From a virus: a stretch of 64,000 bases of DNA. Positions 7,618-15,860 of the stretch are shown here, piece after piece (the stretch's first letter is position 1; every line of letters begins with the position of its first letter). The position numbers were made by a program, and so were the translations under genes. The notes under the pieces were generated by a model, which saw only the letters and a list, made by a program, of their open reading frames with translations, was not told the DNA's origin and did no database searches. The stretch covers positions 36,570 to 100,569 of the IMG/VR virus record IMGVR_UViG_3300021378_000010; one strand, written 5' to 3'.

Positions 7618-9264
7618 ATGACTGAAGAAATTGTAGAACGACTCAAAACTGAAGGCCAATTAATACGAAACACTGGCACAAATTCAATAAGAGCTGTTCG
7701 TATTCAGATGGATCGTTTCGAATCAATTTTTGAAACAATTTCTGAACAGGTTACTATGCAAACGCGGTTACTTGCAACCATGGCTGAAACTTCGATGGAT
7801 AAGCTTAAAATTGATGAAGAAACTAGTGAACGTGAAAAAGCTCGGCAACAAAGAGAAGATCTTGCAGCAGATCAAGAAGAAAGTAAAAAAGAATCTACAA
7901 AAGAAGATTCAGAAAAATCAAAAAAAGAAGGACCTGGATTTTTTTCTATGCTTGGCGGTATGGGAATAAGTAATCTTCTTATTGGTGGTGCTTTACTCGG
8001 TGCAGGTATGTTTGCAGCATATAATTTTGCAAAGGGATTTATTGATGAAAAATATGATAATGCATGGTCAAACTTTGAACAAGGATTGGTCGATTTCATT
8101 AAGAGTATTGATCTTGAGGCCCTAAAAGATGCATTTAATAATATCATAGTTGGCCTAGTTGGATTAAGCACTGCGATTGGCGCGCTAAGATTAACTTTAC
8201 TTGGTTTACAAATCTCAAATATGCTAAAAGGAGGTCCTAGAGTGTCTCCAGGTAGTGGTGCTGGTTTTGGAACTTTTTTAAGAGGAGCTGGGAGAGTACT
8301 TAGAAAAGCAATTCCTGGCCTAGGATTTGTTATACCTACTGAAATGGGTGATAGTTCATTGACCGGTCCTGCACAAGAAAGATTAGCAGCTCAAGGGATA
8401 ACGCCTCCGGCAGAATCATTAAGAAATATTGCTCCAGATTTGTACGATCAAATGCATAGAAATTACCAAGAACAACTAGAAGCAGAAATGGCTAGGTTTA
8501 CAGAAGAAGCAAGTAAAATAGCTGCAGAAGAAATAGCTGCTGCAGACGCAGCTAGAACACCAGAAGAAGAAGCTAGACTTGAAGTTTTAAGAGAACAAAA
8601 TATTGAACAAGATAGAATTACTGCAGAAATAAGAAGAAACGCAGATTTATTAGAGTCAGCAAATGACAGTATAGAAAATTTAGGTTTTACTGTCGGCGGC
8701 ATACAATTTAGAGGAACTGACTTAAGCGATATGCGCGCGTCGTTAGGCGATGCTGTTGCTGATGCGTTTACAGAAACAATGAGTTATAAAGCAAATCCAT
8801 ACAATATAGAAACTGCTTTAGAAGTGCTTAGAAACAGAGTTTTAGGTGGAAATGAATTAACTCCAGAAGAAACGCGATTTATGGAAGCGTTAAGAGAAGC
8901 TACGGGTAATAGAGGGTATAGAAGAGGTACAAACGGTTTCCAAGACTTTGGTCCTGCATCATTTGCAATTCTTCATGGTAAAGAAGCAGTAGTACCAAAA
9001 GAAACTCCTGCTGGTCGGTTTCTTGAACAGTTTTTCAATGAAGATTGGAGTCCAAAAATGTCAGGAGCTTCAAGTGTATCAGAACAAGTTTCTACAGTTG
9101 CATCAGGTGGCGTCAATGTGATGACAGTAAATAGTAATCCAATATATGCACCAGTTGTCAATAATGTTCAGGGTGGTCCAAACGTAAATGCTCCTACCAT
9201 TATCGGTAGTGGTGGTGGCGATCGTTCGAGAGGTACATATGGTATATCAAACGCTGGAAACTAA
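7618..9264 (+). CDS. gp29: Tape measure / gp29-like baseplate hub protein
   Basis: 548 residues (T4 gp29 has 590). A charged coiled-coil-like region near residues 60-110 (DQEESKKESTKEDSEKSKK) is followed by a hydrophobic segment (ISNLLIGGALLGAGMFAAYN) near 119-140 and another near 177-200, as in tape measures that later insert in the membrane. The C-terminal part has the typical tape-measure motif FGPASFAILHGKEAVVPKET. It sits directly after the frameshifting chaperone. It sets tail length and is part of the hub. Confidence 0.8.
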   Translation: MTEEIVERLKTEGQLIRNTGTNSIRAVRIQMDRFESIFETISEQVTMQTRLLATMAETSMDKLKIDEETSEREKARQQREDLAADQEESKKESTKEDSEKSKKEGPGFFSMLGGMGISNLLIGGALLGAGMFAAYNFAKGFIDEKYDNAWSNFEQGLVDFIKSIDLEALKDAFNNIIVGLVGLSTAIGALRLTLLGLQISNMLKGGPRVSPGSGAGFGTFLRGAGRVLRKAIPGLGFVIPTEMGDSSLTGPAQERLAAQGITPPAESLRNIAPDLYDQMHRNYQEQLEAEMARFTEEASKIAAEEIAAADAARTPEEEARLEVLREQNIEQDRITAEIRRNADLLESANDSIENLGFTVGGIQFRGTDLSDMRASLGDAVADAFTETMSYKANPYNIETALEVLRNRVLGGNELTPEETRFMEALREATGNRGYRRGTNGFQDFGPASFAILHGKEAVVPKETPAGRFLEQFFNEDWSPKMSGASSVSEQVSTVASGGVNVMTVNSNPIYAPVVNNVQGGPNVNAPTIIGSGGGDRSRGTYGISNAGN

Positions 9265-9266
9265 AA

Positions 9267-9340
9267 GAGTCAACTAGTTGTCCACCAGTTGACTCCTATT
9301 ATTTAATAGGGTTACCTACCTCAAACGTGAGATGGTAACC
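9267..9340. terminator. Two tandem hairpins between converging operons
   Basis: GAGTCAACT (9267-9275) pairs with AGTTGACTC (9287-9295), 9 bp; GGTTACC (9310-9316) pairs with GGTAACC (9334-9340), 7 bp. No long T run follows either. They lie between the tape measure gene and the convergent hsp20 gene and could serve both strands. Confidence 0.6.
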
Positions 9341-9346
9341 TCTTGA

Positions 9347-9805
9347 TCAACTGGTTGACTCTACAAGAAACTCTGGATCTAACTGTCGACCAATCAAGAT
9401 TTTTTTAGGTTTTTTATCTTCTGGAATCAAGTTCTTCAAACGAACGTTGAGCATACCTTGGTGAAGAGAAACGCCTTCTACTTGTACGGTATCTGCGAGA
9501 GTAAATTTACGAACAAAATTTCTTGTTGCAATTCCTTTATAAAGATAATCCGCAGAGTCTTCATTTTTGACTTCAGCTTTGATTGTAAGTACTCCATCGT
9601 GCAATTCAATATCAAAATCTTCCTCATCAAAACCAGCAACTGCTAGTTCAATAAGATATGAGTCTTCACTCAATTTGATAAGATTGTATGGAGGGTAGCT
9701 TGGTACAGGCGCGGCGCCTTGATCGCGCAGTTTGTTGATCAAACTATCAAATCCGATAAAAAACGGATCATTGAGCAAATCTGCGTTATATCTACGAGTA
9801 TTCAT
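9347..9805 (-). CDS. hsp20: Small heat shock protein (Hsp20/alpha-crystallin)
   Basis: 152 residues from ATG 9805, which has a strong AAGGAGAAAG ribosome site; the longer frame lacks one. The alpha-crystallin core runs from YLIELAVAGFDEEDFDIELH to GMLNVRLKN, with the beta strands GVLTIKAEVK and RNFVRKFTLADTVQ. Small heat shock proteins of this kind are common in marine T4-like phages and hold misfolding proteins. Convergent with the tail operon. Confidence 0.92.
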   Translation of the reverse strand: MNTRRYNADLLNDPFFIGFDSLINKLRDQGAAPVPSYPPYNLIKLSEDSYLIELAVAGFDEEDFDIELHDGVLTIKAEVKNEDSADYLYKGIATRNFVRKFTLADTVQVEGVSLHQGMLNVRLKNLIPEDKKPKKILIGRQLDPEFLVESTS

Positions 9806-9860
9806 GTCTTTCTCCTTTATAAGCGAGTAAATGTTTGCCGTCTCTTGACCGGCTAGTAAA

Positions 9861-9887
9861 AAGTGGGACCCTTTCGGCATCCCACTT
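9861..9887 (-). terminator. Hairpin terminator of the upstream minus-strand genes
   Basis: AAGTGGGA pairs with TCCCACTT around a CCCTTTCGGCA loop; on the minus strand it is followed by TTTTT. It separates the dut/regA operon from hsp20. Confidence 0.7.
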
Positions 9888-9895
9888 TATTTATA
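9888..9895 (-). promoter_or_regulatory. Minus-strand late box TATAAATA upstream of hsp20
   Basis: Exact TATAAATA directly upstream of the hairpin at 9861-9887, so an mRNA started here would begin at or inside that hairpin. Possible late promoter of hsp20. Confidence 0.5.
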
Positions 9896-9915
9896 TAATA
9901 CTTTTTGAGTAAATG

Positions 9916-10167
9916 TCAACCGCCAATATAATTTTCTTTTGGTCTATACCAAGTTTTTTGGTCATGTAATCTAGAAAGCAAATCAGAAATTTCTTGCGAT
10001 TCAATATTTGCTAGTTTAGATTTTTCCAGTTCTTCTTTTGACTTGTTATCTATTTGAGCCAACTCTAGCCAATACGCACTGACTTTATGCTGTCGATCTC
10101 GTAAAGCATGTTCAATCATATCAATATCGAACACACTCAGTTCAAATTTTATATTCGGTTTGACCAC
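9916..10167 (-). CDS. Hypothetical 83-residue protein
   Basis: Not recognised. Predicted helical and charged (FDIDMIEHALRDRQHKV, then SKEELEKSKLANIESQEIS). It lies 3 bases after the next gene in a tight minus-strand run ending at the hairpin 9861-9887. Confidence 0.65.
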   Translation of the reverse strand: MVKPNIKFELSVFDIDMIEHALRDRQHKVSAYWLELAQIDNKSKEELEKSKLANIESQEISDLLSRLHDQKTWYRPKENYIGG

Positions 10168-10170
10168 AGA

Positions 10171-10392
10171 TCAATCCTTCTTGGAAACAAAGGAGTACAT
10201 TTCCTTTGCCTTTTCCATCAATTCGTCCATGGTGTACATTTTGTAAGCATCTTTGAGTTCATCAGCAGTCTTTTTACCTTCTTCAATCAGCTTTTCAGTG
10301 AATTGAATATTCATTTGGTACTGCTGGTCCATATAGTCTTTTGCGAGCTGCAGCATTTCTGCACGAATTTCAAACGGGTTCTTATTAGTCAT
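10171..10392 (-). CDS. Small conserved phage protein (NPFEIRAEMLQLAKDY type)
   Basis: 73 residues. The N-terminus TNKNPFEIRAEMLQLAKDYM resembles a small unnamed protein found beside replication genes in T4-like cyanophages. All helical, acidic middle. It overlaps the next gene by 4 bases. Function unknown. Confidence 0.75.
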   Translation of the reverse strand: MTNKNPFEIRAEMLQLAKDYMDQQYQMNIQFTEKLIEEGKKTADELKDAYKMYTMDELMEKAKEMYSFVSKKD

Positions 10393-10607
10393 TTACAGAC
10401 TCCTCTCATAACAGAAAATGAAGATTTCATCGTTTCGCCAAGGCTATCGACAGTTTCGTCACTTTTTTCAAGTTGCGCTTTGAAGAATCCTTGAGTATAT
10501 TCATTCATAGCTTTAGAATATGTTTTCCATCCAACGACTTTCAAGTCAATAAAAGAGTCGTAGAACTTAAGGTTGTGTTTGATGAGTTGATCGTAATTAT
10601 AGATCAT
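10389..10607 (-). CDS. Small helical protein, weakly phasin-like
   Basis: 72 residues, preceded by AGGAGAAACAAA. The sequence FYDSFIDLKVVGWKTYSKAM followed by AQLEKSDETVDSLGETMK is amphipathic helix throughout and only loosely recalls phasins. Function unknown; overlap with the downstream gene suggests co-translation. Confidence 0.65.
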   Translation of the reverse strand: MIYNYDQLIKHNLKFYDSFIDLKVVGWKTYSKAMNEYTQGFFKAQLEKSDETVDSLGETMKSSFSVMRGVCK

Positions 10608-10641
10608 TTTGTTTCTCCTGTGTGATGTGTAGTGAGTTTAG

Positions 10642-11157
10642 TTATGCACCTGTACTTCCGAGCCCTCCATCGCGCTCGGTTTTCTGAGCAGGCTTCTCAG
10701 AAATTTCTTCAATTTCGCTATATTCGTTTCTTTCGAGAACTGCTTGGGCAATACGATCGCCGTGAGTAATTGTAATGGGACCATCAGAAGTGTTGTAGAG
10801 TAGTACAAAAGACTCTTCTACGTAATCACTATCTACGACTCCAACACCGTTTACTACCATCAGCCCACTTTTGAGTGCCAATCCAGACCTCGAAAAGATT
10901 TTCAAAACGTGATCTGGATCGATATCAAAAATAAGTCCAGTAGGTACTGCAACTCTGTATCCTGGATGAACCTGAATTGTTGCAGTTCCATTGATTTTTT
11001 TAGCGGGTACGCCAACTTCTTTGTTCCACGGATTATAAGTTTTGACTTTTACGCCTTCTATAAGACATGCTTTTAGATCATAACCTGCAGAACCTCGTGT
11101 GGCCTTTTCTGGTAAATGAGCACTTTCATTACAACGATAAACTTTCAATGCGATCAT
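10642..11157 (-). CDS. dut: dUTP diphosphatase
   Basis: 171 residues from ATG 11157, which overlaps the regA stop (TAATG). All five trimeric dUTPase motifs are visible: RGSAGYDL, RSGLALKSGL, NGVGVVDSDY, GDRIAQAVL and the C-terminal ERDGGLGSTGA arm. It hydrolyses dUTP to dUMP, which limits uracil in DNA and supplies the deoxynucleotide pathway. The longer start 11199 lies inside regA and is not used. Very secure. Confidence 0.95.
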   Translation of the reverse strand: MIALKVYRCNESAHLPEKATRGSAGYDLKACLIEGVKVKTYNPWNKEVGVPAKKINGTATIQVHPGYRVAVPTGLIFDIDPDHVLKIFSRSGLALKSGLMVVNGVGVVDSDYVEESFVLLYNTSDGPITITHGDRIAQAVLERNEYSEIEEISEKPAQKTERDGGLGSTGA

Positions 11158-11561
11158 TATTTTTTCTTTCCTATTTGATATTTTGGTTCTAAAGACCATT
11201 CAGCTTTTTCTTTATGTGAAAGAACTTTAATCTGGTTCAATGCCGCTATTGGGTCTTGAGATTTTTCTGCATCGACAACTTCAAGTAAACCCCACTCTTC
11301 AAGTAAATTTACAATTGTATTTCTACGCGCTTTGTCTTCATCTGTAAATGTGTTTTCTTTACCATCCAGAATAAAAAGTTCTTTGAAATGCAAAATAGAA
11401 TATTTACCTTGCTTGTGTAAAATGTGACACGACTGATAAAGCTTCTTATCTTTTCGAGATGCAATACCGATGCGAGTAAGTGTTTCTTTGATCTTAAGGA
11501 AGTTATCTGGCTCTGGAAGTCGTATCTCAATTCCGACTCCTCTAAATAGATCTGTTTCCAT
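11157..11561 (-). CDS. regA: RegA translational repressor
   Basis: 134 residues. The match to T4 RegA is strong: DNFLKIKETLTRIGIASRKD, LYQSCHILHKQGKY, ILHFKELFILDG and a C-terminal PKYQIGKK. T4 RegA (122 residues) binds the start regions of early mRNAs. ATG 11561 follows AAAGGTGAAAAGG; the upstream in-frame ATG 11624 would add a poly-Asn leader encoded by AAT repeats and sits next to a late box, so I reject it. Located between gp62 and dut. Confidence 0.95.
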   Translation of the reverse strand: METDLFRGVGIEIRLPEPDNFLKIKETLTRIGIASRKDKKLYQSCHILHKQGKYSILHFKELFILDGKENTFTDEDKARRNTIVNLLEEWGLLEVVDAEKSQDPIAALNQIKVLSHKEKAEWSLEPKYQIGKKK

Positions 11562-11624
11562 AACCTTTTCACCTTTATTATTATTATTATTCACGGTGTT
11601 TTCTTCATTGAGACCACACATCAA

Positions 11625-11632
11625 TATTTATA
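11625..11632 (-). promoter_or_regulatory. Minus-strand late box TATAAATA upstream of regA
   Basis: Exact TATAAATA between gp62 and regA. A transcript from it would start near 11619 and use the 11561 ATG. Confidence 0.5.
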
Positions 11633-11635
11633 TTT

Positions 11636-12043
11636 TCAGTTCTTTTTGTCTCCACCCACATTGAGTTTTGAATGTACGGTTTTGATTTGTTCAGAAGATA
11701 ATGCCTTGAAATAAAGCTTTGCTACAGTGCGATTACAAGAATACACTTGTTGAATAGCGTCTAGATCTTTATCTTTTTCAGCTTTGTGCCATTTTGAAAA
11801 TCGTTTACGCGATCTAAGAACGCCTCTATAATAGTCAAACTGCGCTCGAGGAAATAAGTGAGCTCTTTGGTTCATTTCATTTGCATGTAAGATGGTGTCG
11901 TCGTAATAAGAAAAACCGCGATTGATAATATAAGCAACGTATTCCTTTTCAGTCATTAAAGGATGATCTGAATTGCCAATCAAATCTTCTTTACTGTGAG
12001 AAGCTGCGTTGATAAAGTCAAACGGTGAATGTTCTTTTGTCAA
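11636..12043 (-). CDS. gp62: Clamp loader small subunit gp62
   Basis: 135 residues from TTG 12043 (ribosome site GGAG 8 bases upstream); ATG 12067 is the alternative and would lie further inside the upstream gene. The block NQRAHLFPRAQFDYYRG, then RKRFSKWHKAEKDKDLDAI, matches the conserved core of gp62 (187 residues in T4). With gp44 it loads the gp45 clamp on primed DNA. Gene order gp45, gp44, ORF, gp62, regA parallels T4. Confidence 0.85.
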   Translation of the reverse strand: MTKEHSPFDFINAASHSKEDLIGNSDHPLMTEKEYVAYIINRGFSYYDDTILHANEMNQRAHLFPRAQFDYYRGVLRSRKRFSKWHKAEKDKDLDAIQQVYSCNRTVAKLYFKALSSEQIKTVHSKLNVGGDKKN

Positions 12044-12209
12044 TATTTTTCTCCGCAAATTGTGCAAGTTTATCGAACTCTAAAGCGCATGATGGGCACG
12101 CATGCGTTTTATGTGTGCCCTCAGCGGTGTTCATATTTATTGTATACGCAGTTTTCTTTTTTGTCAACTTTTCACAGAAGACACATTTCACTTTAGACTT
12201 GAATATCAT
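12018..12209 (-). CDS. Small zinc-ribbon protein
   Basis: 63 residues from ATG 12209, overlapping the gp44 stop (TAATG). Two CxxC knuckles, CVFC and CPSC, suggest one zinc site. It sits between gp44 and gp62 with overlaps on both sides. A consensus promoter (12139-12167) lies inside the gene. Function unknown. Confidence 0.75.
   Translation of the reverse strand: MIFKSKVKCVFCEKLTKKKTAYTINMNTAEGTHKTHACPSCALEFDKLAQFAEKNIDKRTFTV
12139..12167 (-). promoter_or_regulatory. Consensus promoter inside the zinc-ribbon gene
   Basis: Minus-strand TTGACA (12167-12162), 17-base spacer, TACAAT (12144-12139). Would drive gp62 and regA separately from gp45/gp44. Confidence 0.6.
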
Positions 12210-13162
12210 TATCGGTAGCTGCACTCGATCATAATTTCAGTAAGAAAAGCTACAAGATTGATTTCAGGATCTGCAACAAAGTTTGCCTTATACATGTAAT
12301 CAGCGAGAGTAACTACAAATCCTGGCATGCTTTTCATTTCAACGCGATCGATTGCTGCATCATAAATTGCACGAAACATTTCATTCGTGTCTTGATCGCT
12401 ATTTCCAGCAACCCATTTGCGCATTTCAGTAAAGTTTTTTGCCTTAAGCAATTCAAAAACGTGATCGATGCTTTCCTGTTTCAGATTTACGAAAATGCCT
12501 TCATCGATCTTACCAGAAGCAGCATAGGATTGAAGTTCTGTAAGCACACGCCGAAAGTCAGGAAAGTGTCGCTCAATTACCTTCGCAACAACCTTTTGAT
12601 CAAAGTCAACTTCTTCTTGCTTGAGAATAGCAACGATGCGCTTGAAGAATTGAGCTGCAAGTTTTGGCTTGTCATTATTCTCAATCGAAAAGTCAACCTC
12701 AGAAAGTCGAGAACGAAGCGGTTCAATCAGCCGGTTTTTGTAGTTGCACGTAAAAATAAAGCCACAGTTTTTAGAATATTCTTCGATAAAGTTACGAAGA
12801 GCTGGTTGAACATTTGCCGCATTCAAGTAATCTGCTTCATCAAAGATTACATATTTGCGGCCACCAGAAAACGAAACTGCAGAAGCAAAACTTGAGATTT
12901 CGTATCGAAGTGTATCGATGCCAACATTCAACGAACCGTTTTTGATAATATAATCGCAACCGAGTTCTTCAAGCATAGCTTTTGCAATAGTAGTTTTACC
13001 CACGCCAGGGCCGCCAGTAAGAAGCAAGTTTGGAACACTGCCGTCCGAAACGTATTTCTTAAAGGTATCTTTTGTACGCTGAGGAAGAATAGCGTCCTCG
13101 ATTACTCGAGGACGATACTTTTCTACCCACAATACTTCGTCATTTTTGCAGTCAATAGTCAT
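12209..13162 (-). CDS. gp44: Clamp loader large subunit gp44 (AAA+ ATPase)
   Basis: 317 residues (T4: 319). N-terminal LWVEKYRPRVIEDAILP, Walker A LLTGGPGVGKTTIAKAM, Walker B KYVIFDEADYLN, and the arginine-finger region IEPLRSRLSEVDFSI. Loads the gp45 clamp together with gp62 by ATP hydrolysis. It follows gp45 and a small ORF in the replication operon. Very secure. Confidence 0.97.
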   Translation of the reverse strand: MTIDCKNDEVLWVEKYRPRVIEDAILPQRTKDTFKKYVSDGSVPNLLLTGGPGVGKTTIAKAMLEELGCDYIIKNGSLNVGIDTLRYEISSFASAVSFSGGRKYVIFDEADYLNAANVQPALRNFIEEYSKNCGFIFTCNYKNRLIEPLRSRLSEVDFSIENNDKPKLAAQFFKRIVAILKQEEVDFDQKVVAKVIERHFPDFRRVLTELQSYAASGKIDEGIFVNLKQESIDHVFELLKAKNFTEMRKWVAGNSDQDTNEMFRAIYDAAIDRVEMKSMPGFVVTLADYMYKANFVADPEINLVAFLTEIMIECSYR

Positions 13163-13189
13163 TTAAGACTCCATAATATAATTTGAGAT

Positions 13190-13408
13190 TTACTCGGTAG
13201 GTGCTGGTTCGGTTACTTCTTCTTTTGGTGGAAGATTTGCTTTTACAAAGGTTTCAATTTTATTTCGCAGTTGGCCAATAGTAACCAATTCGTTACCTTC
13301 AAATGCACCGCGTTTAGTGCATGCATCAATAATTTGAACTACTAATGCAAGGTCAGAAAGATTGATATTACTTTGGTTTGCTGCGTCTTGATTGGTTTCT
13401 TCGGTCAT
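13190..13408 (-). CDS. Small conserved protein next to the sliding clamp
   Basis: 72 residues. The core LSDLALVVQIIDACTKRGAF resembles an unnamed protein seen between gp45 and gp44 in marine T4-like phages. The C-terminus is acidic and Pro-rich. It directly abuts the gp45 stop. I see no feature that would make it gp33. Function unknown. Confidence 0.8.
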   Translation of the reverse strand: MTEETNQDAANQSNINLSDLALVVQIIDACTKRGAFEGNELVTIGQLRNKIETFVKANLPPKEEVTEPAPTE

Positions 13409-14074
13409 TTATTCGCCTTTCTGATATGTGGATTTAGTATCGATGCCTACAAAGTAAGTGACGTCGTCGCTTTTAAACTCGGAAATACCTTTAGCACAGA
13501 GAGTCACGTGGTAGTCACCGGGAAGAAGTTTTAGATTATCTGTTTTGATAATGATGGTAAATTTGTCGTTCGTTTCACCAATCTCTACACCAAATGTATC
13601 AGCAGTTGGATTGGCGCTATCTACCGCACGAAGGAAGCACTTTCCATCTTCGCCAACGAAAGCAATTTCGCTAAACTGAAGAACACCAGCAGCCTTGAGA
13701 ACCGACTGCATGTCTTCCCAGGATACATCGATTTCAACGTCGTTTGAAGGGATTTTGATTTCTTTATTGGGCGGTGTATGAATCATAGATACATCTGCAA
13801 AAACATATTTGGTCTTACGGCGACCTTCAGAAATTGTAAAGAACTTATCATGAAATTCGACGTCAGGGTTTTGATAAAGACCTACGATCGAAAGGAAACG
13901 CGAAAGATCATAAATGCAAGCATCAGATGGAATTTCATCTGGAATATTAGCAATTGCAACAAGAGTCTTTTCAGGCGTAATTGTTTTGAGTACATTGCCT
14001 TCTGACATCAAAATAGATTTATTGATTGAAGAGAAGCTTTTGAGGATGGTAAGAGTACGATCAGAAAATTTCAT
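13409..14074 (-). CDS. gp45: Sliding clamp gp45
   Basis: 221 residues (T4: 228), starting MKFSDRTLTILKSFSSINKS. The blocks ACIYDLSRFLSIVGLYQNPD and LKLLPGDYHVTLCAKGISEF match gp45. It is the polymerase processivity ring and also activates late transcription. ATG 14074 has AAGGAG 11 bases upstream; the GTG at 14086 is rejected. A TTGACA-17-TAAAAT promoter lies upstream at 14108-14136. Confidence 0.95.
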   Translation of the reverse strand: MKFSDRTLTILKSFSSINKSILMSEGNVLKTITPEKTLVAIANIPDEIPSDACIYDLSRFLSIVGLYQNPDVEFHDKFFTISEGRRKTKYVFADVSMIHTPPNKEIKIPSNDVEIDVSWEDMQSVLKAAGVLQFSEIAFVGEDGKCFLRAVDSANPTADTFGVEIGETNDKFTIIIKTDNLKLLPGDYHVTLCAKGISEFKSDDVTYFVGIDTKSTYQKGE

Positions 14075-14097
14075 AGTGTATAACACTCCTTTTGTGG

Positions 14098-14997
14098 TTA
14101 TCGGTTTATTTTATTCCGCTTTCGCGATTTTGTCAACTGTTTTTTATCTCCATAACTGCTTTTGTTTGAAGATTTATCTGCCGTGGGTGTAACGCCAAGT
14201 GAAGCAATTGCTGCCATGTGACCCTTGAAAATATAAGAACCTACGTGTTGCAGTTCCATCCACGGGCACATCCAAACTTTCATTCCAGCTTTTCGAACAT
14301 TATAACAGAAGAAGTAATCTTCTGAAAGATAACGTCTGGAGTCTGGATCAATTTGGCAATCAAAGTATGCCATAATATCACGCGAACCATCGAAGTTTTG
14401 AGTTCTTACATGATCTGGTTTATACTTATATTCTGGATATGCTTGCTCATATTTTTTGAATGTTTCCCTTGGAATAAGCATGAAACCGGTACCAGCTTCT
14501 CCAACTTCAATTGGTTCATCGATACGGAAAGACTTTACGTTATGCACAGGATTGAAAACAAAATCTGCAGCATAATAATCAAGAAAGAATGGATTTTCGT
14601 CAGCCTTTCCGAGTTCTACTGCTTTCTTGATCTTTTCCCAAGCAATAGTTTTCTTTGGATATGGCGCAGTAACAACGTCAAATTTCTCTGGATCTGAAAT
14701 TTGAATTCCAATCAGGGAAAGTACATCTTTTGCACGAAAACCAATATCAGCATCAATGAATAACAAGTGAGTACATTCTGATCGCAAAAACTCATCTACT
14801 ACATAGTTACGAGCACGCTGAACAAGACTTTCATTGAATAGATAATAGAATTTTACTTCAATACCATATTTTGTGCATAGAATTGCCAGGTCTGTACAAG
14901 ATTTAGCATATAAGCCATGTGCGTTTCCACCATACATAGGCGTACCTACGAAAATAGAACATTTTCTTAGATCTTCGGTATTTACTTCAAGTTTCAT
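14098..14997 (-). CDS. Glycosyltransferase, GT-A fold
   Basis: 299 residues. The N-terminal Rossmann part (IFVGTPMYGGNAHGLYAKSC) leads to the metal-binding LLFIDADIGFRAKDV (DxD) near residue 96 and the acceptor-side GTGFMLIPRETF and SEDYFFCYNVRKAG. This is the phage glycosyltransferase type seen in marine T4-like genomes. The tail is basic (KKQLTKSRKRNKINR), which might aid nucleic acid binding. Being first in the DNA-modification block it may glycosylate hydroxymethylated DNA, but protein or envelope targets are possible. Confidence 0.8.
   Translation of the reverse strand: MKLEVNTEDLRKCSIFVGTPMYGGNAHGLYAKSCTDLAILCTKYGIEVKFYYLFNESLVQRARNYVVDEFLRSECTHLLFIDADIGFRAKDVLSLIGIQISDPEKFDVVTAPYPKKTIAWEKIKKAVELGKADENPFFLDYYAADFVFNPVHNVKSFRIDEPIEVGEAGTGFMLIPRETFKKYEQAYPEYKYKPDHVRTQNFDGSRDIMAYFDCQIDPDSRRYLSEDYFFCYNVRKAGMKVWMCPWMELQHVGSYIFKGHMAAIASLGVTPTADKSSNKSSYGDKKQLTKSRKRNKINR
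14108..14136 (-). promoter_or_regulatory. Promoter of the gp45 replication operon
   Basis: Minus-strand TTGACA (14136-14131), 17-base spacer, TAAAAT (14113-14108), inside the 3' end of the glycosyltransferase gene and just upstream of gp45. Confidence 0.65.
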
Positions 14998-15024
14998 AAT
15001 ATCTCCTATAAGTAATTATTTTTG

Positions 15025-15234
15025 TCACTGAATTTCTTGACTATTTTTAGTAATTACTTTTACTGTTTCAATGATAATTTCTTCTTGCGTTTCTTCAGCA
15101 TAACCGACTCTTTTGACATCTACTAAAAAGTAATTCGCATATTGTACTGGAGGGTTTATTGTAAGCTCTGGATTGCTATCCATTTCAGAAACAAATTTTT
15201 CAAATTCTTTCGAACCGGCTTTAAATTCTCTCAT
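15025..15234 (-). CDS. Hypothetical 69-residue protein
   Basis: Not recognised. Acidic, with alternating beta-like YANYFLVDVKRVGYAEETQE. It lies between dexA and the glycosyltransferase, on the same strand with short gaps; AGGAAATATT precedes the ATG. Confidence 0.65.
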   Translation of the reverse strand: MREFKAGSKEFEKFVSEMDSNPELTINPPVQYANYFLVDVKRVGYAEETQEEIIIETVKVITKNSQEIQ

Positions 15235-15242
15235 AATATTTC

Positions 15243-15860
15243 CTATAAGTCGTTTTCAATACGAACAATTTTTTGCATTCTCAAGACATCAGCTAAAACA
15301 TCCCAAGCGCTGTCGTGTTCAACAAATACCTTTGCCCAATGCGCTTCGTCATCTACTGGAATAAAGCCATTCTTTTTTGGAAAATCGAGTTTAGCATCGA
15401 TGTAAGTTCGAATGTCTCGCACTTTCCAATGAGGAAAATATTGCTTGAACATTTCATTTTTTCCTTCAGCAGCAAAAATACGGTCAAGGATTACTGGATC
15501 AAACGTATTTGATCGAGACCACCAGTAATCAATTTTTCCAAAATCGTTAAGATAAGAAACAAGTTGAGTGATGAATTCCTTTACTGTAAGATCGTCTTTT
15601 CTAGGAACAATATTTTTTCGTGCATCGCTTGGCAAAGACTGCCACCACTCTACAGTATCTTTATATACCACCCAGTCGTAATTGTCAACCTGATTTTTCA
15701 CTGAAAGCTTAAATTTTTTCACGAGTGATATATCTTCAGCCGAATAAGGTTTGTTTGAAACAAACTTTTCAGTATCTACTACGATAAATGAAAAGTCAAC
15801 TACTGCGCAATTTTGTGCAGGCTGTCCGAGAGTTTCGCAGTCAATAAAACAATGCTTCAT
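15243..15860 (-). CDS. dexA: DexA-like 3'-5' exonuclease
   Basis: 205 residues (T4 DexA: 227). DEDD-type exonuclease motifs: Exo I HCFIDCETLGQ, Exo II-region YWWSRSNTFDPVIL, and Exo III HDSAWDVLADVL. DexA-type enzymes degrade single strands. The start overlaps the stop of the methyltransferase-like gene. Confidence 0.88.
   Translation of the reverse strand: MKHCFIDCETLGQPAQNCAVVDFSFIVVDTEKFVSNKPYSAEDISLVKKFKLSVKNQVDNYDWVVYKDTVEWWQSLPSDARKNIVPRKDDLTVKEFITQLVSYLNDFGKIDYWWSRSNTFDPVILDRIFAAEGKNEMFKQYFPHWKVRDIRTYIDAKLDFPKKNGFIPVDDEAHWAKVFVEHDSAWDVLADVLRMQKIVRIENDL

Noticed and set aside
13190-13408. Small protein beside gp45 as the late coactivator gp33
   Set aside because: No hydrophobic-acidic clamp-binding tail and no resemblance I can defend.
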